A DNA stretch of 34,123 nucleotides from the NCBI GenBank assembly GCA_947304135.1, contig CAMYZZ010000007.1:1-34123 (forward strand), in the 5' to 3' direction. The translations under genes were made by a program, and so were the position numbers. Below, piece after piece: positions 30,793 through 34,123 of this stretch. Position 1 is the first letter of the stretch, and each line of letters begins with the position of its first letter. The notes beneath the pieces were generated by a model that was not told the DNA's origin, ran no database searches, and saw only the letters and a list, made by a program, of their open reading frames with translations. This stretch comes from an uncultured Candidatus Saccharibacteria bacterium (GTDB lineage Bacteria; Patescibacteriota; Saccharimonadia; Saccharimonadales; Saccharimonadaceae).

Positions 30793-31350
30793 ATGAATAA
30801 CGACGGTTTCATACTGCCTGCAGAGAAGGCTAAGGAAATTTCTTCTAGATATAATCCAAAAACCCTTATACCGTTTCCATTTGAAAGAATTTTGGAAGCC
30901 GAAAAAAATATTTCCATCATCTACCCTGACCTACTAGAGCAAGGGGTATCAGGGGCCATAATTTATGAAAATAATTTTTACAAAATACTTGTGAGCTCTT
31001 CTGAGACGAAAGAACGCCAATATTTCACGCTTGCACACGAGATGGGACACTACTTCCTACATAAAAACGATATAATAACCGCGACAGACAAAGTCCTCAT
31101 TGACAATCAAGACAACTACGCAGGAGCACTATTTAGAGCAATGCCATTGTCAGAAGCCGATAGGCGGCGCGAAACTGAAGCGAATGAGTTTGCGGCAGAG
31201 CTTATAATGCCGTCCGACAAAGTACGCGAAATTTGGGAAGAGACAGACGGAAAATTGTCCGTAGAATACTATGCAAAAATGTTTGGGGTTTCCATCTCTG
31301 CGATGGCTATAAAAATGGAGCGGTTGGGACTAAGGACTGACCGCAAATGA
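30793..31350 (+). CDS. ImmA/IrrE-family metallopeptidase
   Basis: The product is 185 aa. I start at MNNDGFILPAEKAK (30793) because the nine extra track codons overlap the -10. The zinc motif is TLAHEMGHYFLH (H82, E83, H86), with the third-ligand helix RRRETEANEFAAELIMP. The C-terminus is a small HTH-like segment (LSVEYYAKMFGVSISAMAIKMERLG), as in many family members. ImmA-type proteases cleave repressors or antitoxins to switch on mobile elements, stress genes or defence genes. The stop overlaps the next start (ATGA), so it is coupled to a two-TM protein. There is no cognate repressor next to it; the only XRE protein in the window is 30 kb away. Confidence 0.9.
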   Translation: MNNDGFILPAEKAKEISSRYNPKTLIPFPFERILEAEKNISIIYPDLLEQGVSGAIIYENNFYKILVSSSETKERQYFTLAHEMGHYFLHKNDIITATDKVLIDNQDNYAGALFRAMPLSEADRRRETEANEFAAELIMPSDKVREIWEETDGKLSVEYYAKMFGVSISAMAIKMERLGLRTDRK

Positions 31351-31736
31351 ATAATAATCTTGCAGACTTACTAAAAGAGATTGCCGCCTCGACTCCACAA
31401 AATAAGCGCAATGGCAGACCAACATATCTCAACGAAACCGACACGCCGCAATCATTTGACTCCAAGGTCGAACAAGCAAGAGCGAAAAAAATCCGTAACG
31501 ATAATCGTGTGAGTGATCAACAAATGAAAAAACACTCTCTCCGTGCGCTCTTTACATTATTAGCCATCGAGACTGCCGCCCTATTCACACTAGCTTTTCT
31601 ACAAGGCTTTGGCGGCGGAGAAGGCGGGTGGTTTCATATTAATGAGTGGTGTTTCAACATCCTTACTGGCGCGACCCTATCACAAATTGCTTACATGCTC
31701 ACAATAGCGATAAAACATCTATTTCCAACAAAATAA
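31347..31736 (+). CDS. Two-TM protein coupled to the ImmA protease
   Basis: The product is 129 aa. It has a soluble, charged N-terminal half (about 65 residues, probably partly helical: SKVEQARAKKIRNDNRVSDQQMKK) and then two TM helices (about 66-86 and 103-124) joined by a short Gly/Trp loop. The end (NILTGATLSQIAYMLTIAIKHLFP) resembles a C-terminal two-helix module that I recall from small membrane proteins in mobile and defence contexts; I cannot name the family. Translational coupling by ATGA suggests it works with the protease, for example as a membrane effector or a protease substrate. No terminator is visible before the convergent flippase gene. Confidence 0.8.
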   Translation: MNNNLADLLKEIAASTPQNKRNGRPTYLNETDTPQSFDSKVEQARAKKIRNDNRVSDQQMKKHSLRALFTLLAIETAALFTLAFLQGFGGGEGGWFHINEWCFNILTGATLSQIAYMLTIAIKHLFPTK

Positions 31737-31769
31737 CATAAAGGCTACCAAACCGTGCGGGCGAATAAT

Positions 31770-33215
31770 CTATCTCTTCCCCACCCTTTCCCTCACGATC
31801 CCCAAAATATAATCAAACATCTCAAACTTCAAAACTTTCGCTCCAACAATATAAATCACAGCACCAATCAAGATCTGAGCCAAAGTCAAAAGCAATAGCG
31901 GCCCTTCTACAAAGTTCAGCGGCAAAATTACAAGCCCCATCACCACGGCCAGCAAAATGCTCGGCGCCATATCTTTTAGCTGCTCAAGATAGCCATAGTC
32001 AATCAACTTCTTGTTTGGCCAAGAATTGATTATCTGACTTGTAAAACTCGAAATCAGCAAGCTTATTGCAATCGCGATCACGCCAAATCTTATAGATATA
32101 AGTAACAGCACCACATCAATCACGGTTTTTATTACTTCAAGCCCCAAAAACAAATCACTTCTTCCCTTTGCCTTAATGGCGTTCAGGTTTGCAGTGTGTA
32201 GTGGGTAGAACATAAATGTCACAGAAAACACACACAAGAACGGCACACATCCCAACCACTTGTCAGTTAATAATAATCTCACAATATTCGTCGAAGCAAA
32301 CGCCAGCCCCATCATTAATGGCGCGATAATAAAGATGCTCGTCTTGATAGCTCTACGTGTCATAACTTTTACACGCCTCTTGTCTTCCTGCTCATTTGAC
32401 AGCGTTGGGAACAACACACTATCTATGGATTTATTGATATTCTCTACTATAATATTCGGGAATTGCTTACCGCGATTAAATAGCGCTAGATCCGTTGAAC
32501 TATAGATTTTACCAATTAACAGCTGCCTAATGTTCTGGTACGTTGTGCCAATGATAGACGAAACTAAAAGCTTCCACCCAAAGGAAAATAGCGACCCTAA
32601 TCTCTTAAAAGAAAACTGCAGTGTTGGCCTCCACTTAACTGTAATCCAAAGCACAATCGTGTCTAATGTCAGATTAAACAACATCTGAGCCACCAACGCC
32701 CATACTCCGAACCCATTGTAGGCCATCGTTATGCCAATAACAGCAGCGCCAATGGTCCCTGCCAGTGTCGAGAAAAAGAACTTTTTAAATATTAAATGTC
32801 TCGAAACATACGCTTGCTGCACATTTTTTATCCCAGAAACAACTACCGTAAGCCCAAGAACTCTTGTTATAGCTATAAGCGATGGGTCATTATAAAAATT
32901 TGCAATTAGTGGTGCTGCTAAAAACAATATAATATATAGCACTACACATAGCGCTACGTTCGCATAAAATACCGTCGAAAAATCTAAACTGTCAGCATTC
33001 TTTTTTTGGATCAGCGCATTTCCTAAGCCGCTATCAACAAAAACCTGCAAAATCGTGATAAATACTGTTACGAGCGCAATCGTCCCATAAGCTTCCGGTG
33101 CCAATATGCGCGCCAAGACAATTGAAACGACAAATTGCACAGCTTGCGCGCCTACCCGTTCAGCAAACCTCCATGCAAGATTTGAAACAACTTTTTGCTT
33201 AACTCCCTCAGCCAT
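31770..33215 (-). CDS. Polysaccharide flippase (Wzx/MOP superfamily)
   Basis: The product is 481 aa with about 12 to 14 TM helices. It flips lipid-linked sugar repeat units across the membrane. The N-terminal pattern ARILAPEAYGTIALVTVFITILQVFVDSGLGNALIQKK is typical of the WzxC/TuaB/RfbX group, and the middle segment (FGWKLLVSSIIGTTYQNIRQLLIGKIYSSTDLALFNRG) fits too. It starts directly after the stop of the aminotransferase gene, so the two are co-transcribed. This points to a Wzx-dependent export route for the surface polysaccharide made in this region. Confidence 0.92.
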   Translation of the reverse strand: MAEGVKQKVVSNLAWRFAERVGAQAVQFVVSIVLARILAPEAYGTIALVTVFITILQVFVDSGLGNALIQKKNADSLDFSTVFYANVALCVVLYIILFLAAPLIANFYNDPSLIAITRVLGLTVVVSGIKNVQQAYVSRHLIFKKFFFSTLAGTIGAAVIGITMAYNGFGVWALVAQMLFNLTLDTIVLWITVKWRPTLQFSFKRLGSLFSFGWKLLVSSIIGTTYQNIRQLLIGKIYSSTDLALFNRGKQFPNIIVENINKSIDSVLFPTLSNEQEDKRRVKVMTRRAIKTSIFIIAPLMMGLAFASTNIVRLLLTDKWLGCVPFLCVFSVTFMFYPLHTANLNAIKAKGRSDLFLGLEVIKTVIDVVLLLISIRFGVIAIAISLLISSFTSQIINSWPNKKLIDYGYLEQLKDMAPSILLAVVMGLVILPLNFVEGPLLLLTLAQILIGAVIYIVGAKVLKFEMFDYILGIVRERVGKR

Positions 33216-34123
33216 CTATTTCCCTAAAACAATATCACAAATTCTATCAACTTCCTCAAGATCCAAATCTGCATACATTGGCAAAGTCAAAACGTTGTCA
33301 GACACCCACTTCGCAACTGGCGTCTCCGCACTATCATATTGCTCCCTATAGCATTCGTAATCGCTAATCAATGGATAAAAATATTTACGGGCAAATATCT
33401 TATACTCCGCAAGTTCGTCATAAATTTCATCGCGGTTCTTGCCAAAAACATCCTTATCAAACACTACTGGGAAATATGCATAGTTAGGTTCTACCCCACC
33501 CTGAGGGGTAGAAATTTTAACTCCATCGGCACCGGAAAGTCTCTTCACATACCTATCATAAACTTTTTTACGTTTTGCTATTTCCTCGTCAAAATGGCGC
33601 AAGTTACAAATACCCATTGCTGCCGCAAATTCATTCATCTTTGCATTCATACCTACTGCTTTTACGCTTTCTGCGTTCTCAATGCCAAAGTTTTTTAGAT
33701 AATCAAAAACTTTGCTTAAACTAGAGTCATTATAAACTAGCGCACCACCCTCAATCGTATTAAATACTTTTGTTGCATGAAAGCTAAACATCGATACATC
33801 ACCCCATTTCGCAATACTTTCTCCGTTGTATTTGACGCCAAAAACGTGTGCAGCATCATAGATGACCTTTAAATTATGCCGTTTCGCAATATCTTCAATC
33901 TTTTCTACGTTGCAGATATGTCCATATACATGCACCGGCACAATGGCAACTGTTTTTTCAGTAATCAAATCTTCAATTTTATCTACATCTATCGTATAAT
34001 TCTCTGGTTCAATATCGCAAAAAACTGGTTTTAATTTATTCTGGACAATAGCATGTGTAGTCGATGCAAAGCTGTACGGAGTAGTAATTATTTCGCTTCC
34101 TTCCGGAAACTGCATAGCCTCAA
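33216..34123 (-). CDS. Partial DegT/DnrJ-family sugar aminotransferase
   Basis: The frame runs off the right edge; the track start at 34115 is an internal Met, and the codons before it (GAG GCT) remain open. About 302 residues are visible, and roughly the first 70 (substrate and PLP-phosphate site) are missing. PLP-dependent signatures include YDAAHVFGVKYNGES (Asp of the PLP ring) and SFHATKVFNTIEGGALV with the Schiff-base Lys. The SFHATK..NTIEGG wording is typical of dTDP-4-keto-6-deoxyhexose aminotransferases, so its substrate may be the RfbB product. The product would be an amino sugar for the surface polysaccharide. It is followed without gap by the flippase. Confidence 0.92.
   Translation of the reverse strand, partial: EAMQFPEGSEIITTPYSFASTTHAIVQNKLKPVFCDIEPENYTIDVDKIEDLITEKTVAIVPVHVYGHICNVEKIEDIAKRHNLKVIYDAAHVFGVKYNGESIAKWGDVSMFSFHATKVFNTIEGGALVYNDSSLSKVFDYLKNFGIENAESVKAVGMNAKMNEFAAAMGICNLRHFDEEIAKRKKVYDRYVKRLSGADGVKISTPQGGVEPNYAYFPVVFDKDVFGKNRDEIYDELAEYKIFARKYFYPLISDYECYREQYDSAETPVAKWVSDNVLTLPMYADLDLEEVDRICDIVLGK

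Noticed and set aside
1-34123. CRISPR array, insertion sequence, integrase or prophage
   Set aside because: I saw no spaced direct repeats, transposase, recombinase or structural phage gene on either strand.
1-34123. Alternative genetic code with UGA as glycine
   Set aside because: Conserved proteins are full length under the standard bacterial code, and comM ends naturally at a TGA.

Overview
The window looks like a chromosomal segment of a host-associated Patescibacteria/CPR bacterium, most likely a Candidatus Saccharibacteria (TM7) relative. This is my reading from gene content and protein style, not a database result. Supporting points are a ThrRS without its TGS domain, several small membrane proteins with no assigned function, a VirD4/TraG-like ATPase paired with a small partner, tightly packed and overlapping genes, and an infC with no ATG/GTG/TTG start. 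Proteins translate full length with UGA as stop, which argues against the UGA-glycine lineages (Gracilibacteria/Absconditabacteria). A bile-salt-hydrolase-like enzyme points to an animal gut.

Layout. 1-1472: a partial secreted protein, a small membrane protein and an XRE regulator (all minus). 1485-6162: gyrB-gyrA. 6301-9923: a secretion/pilus-type ATPase, its small partner and a membrane protein. 9925-11860 is an RNA-rich stretch of about 1.9 kb without a convincing protein gene. It holds a candidate structured RNA of about 570 nt, two identical 19-bp palindromes, a small RNA with its own promoter and terminator, and tmRNA (ssrA). 11907-14900 (plus): comM, then infC-rpmI-rplT-rpmB, ending in a bidirectional terminator shared with rnpB. 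14906-20819 (minus): thrS-miaA-wHTH regulator-MBL-like relic-M50 protease, then a Nudix/RNase H fusion behind a structured leader, then rnpB. 20851: tRNA-Val(TAC). 20997-24615: MscS-like protein, bile salt hydrolase, membrane glycosyltransferase and a small membrane protein. 24636-28247: complete dTDP-L-rhamnose operon in the order rfbD-A-C-B. 28260-30056: TspO and UDP-glucose dehydrogenase. 30089-31736 is an accessory insert: a ~50-nt RNA, a frameshifted PemK/MazF toxin, and an ImmA/IrrE protease overlapping a two-TM protein. 31770-34123: a polysaccharide flippase and a partial sugar aminotransferase.

How the genes fit together. The right half makes nucleotide sugars (dTDP-rhamnose, UDP-glucuronate, probably a dTDP-amino sugar) and polymerises and flips a surface polysaccharide. 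The left half holds information processing (gyrase, IF3, L35/L20/L28, ThrRS, MiaA, RNase P, tmRNA) and DNA-uptake or secretion genes (ComM, the VirD4-like ATPase).

Most promoters I could place carry an extended -10 (TGnTATAAT or TGnTAAAAT), often with a poor -35. In at least four genes the ATG sits six bases after the -10, so leaderless mRNAs are predicted. The strongest candidates for something undescribed are the ~570-nt RNA with its upstream palindromes, the bistable leader of the Nudix-RNase H gene, and the PemK/small RNA/ImmA/2TM cassette.
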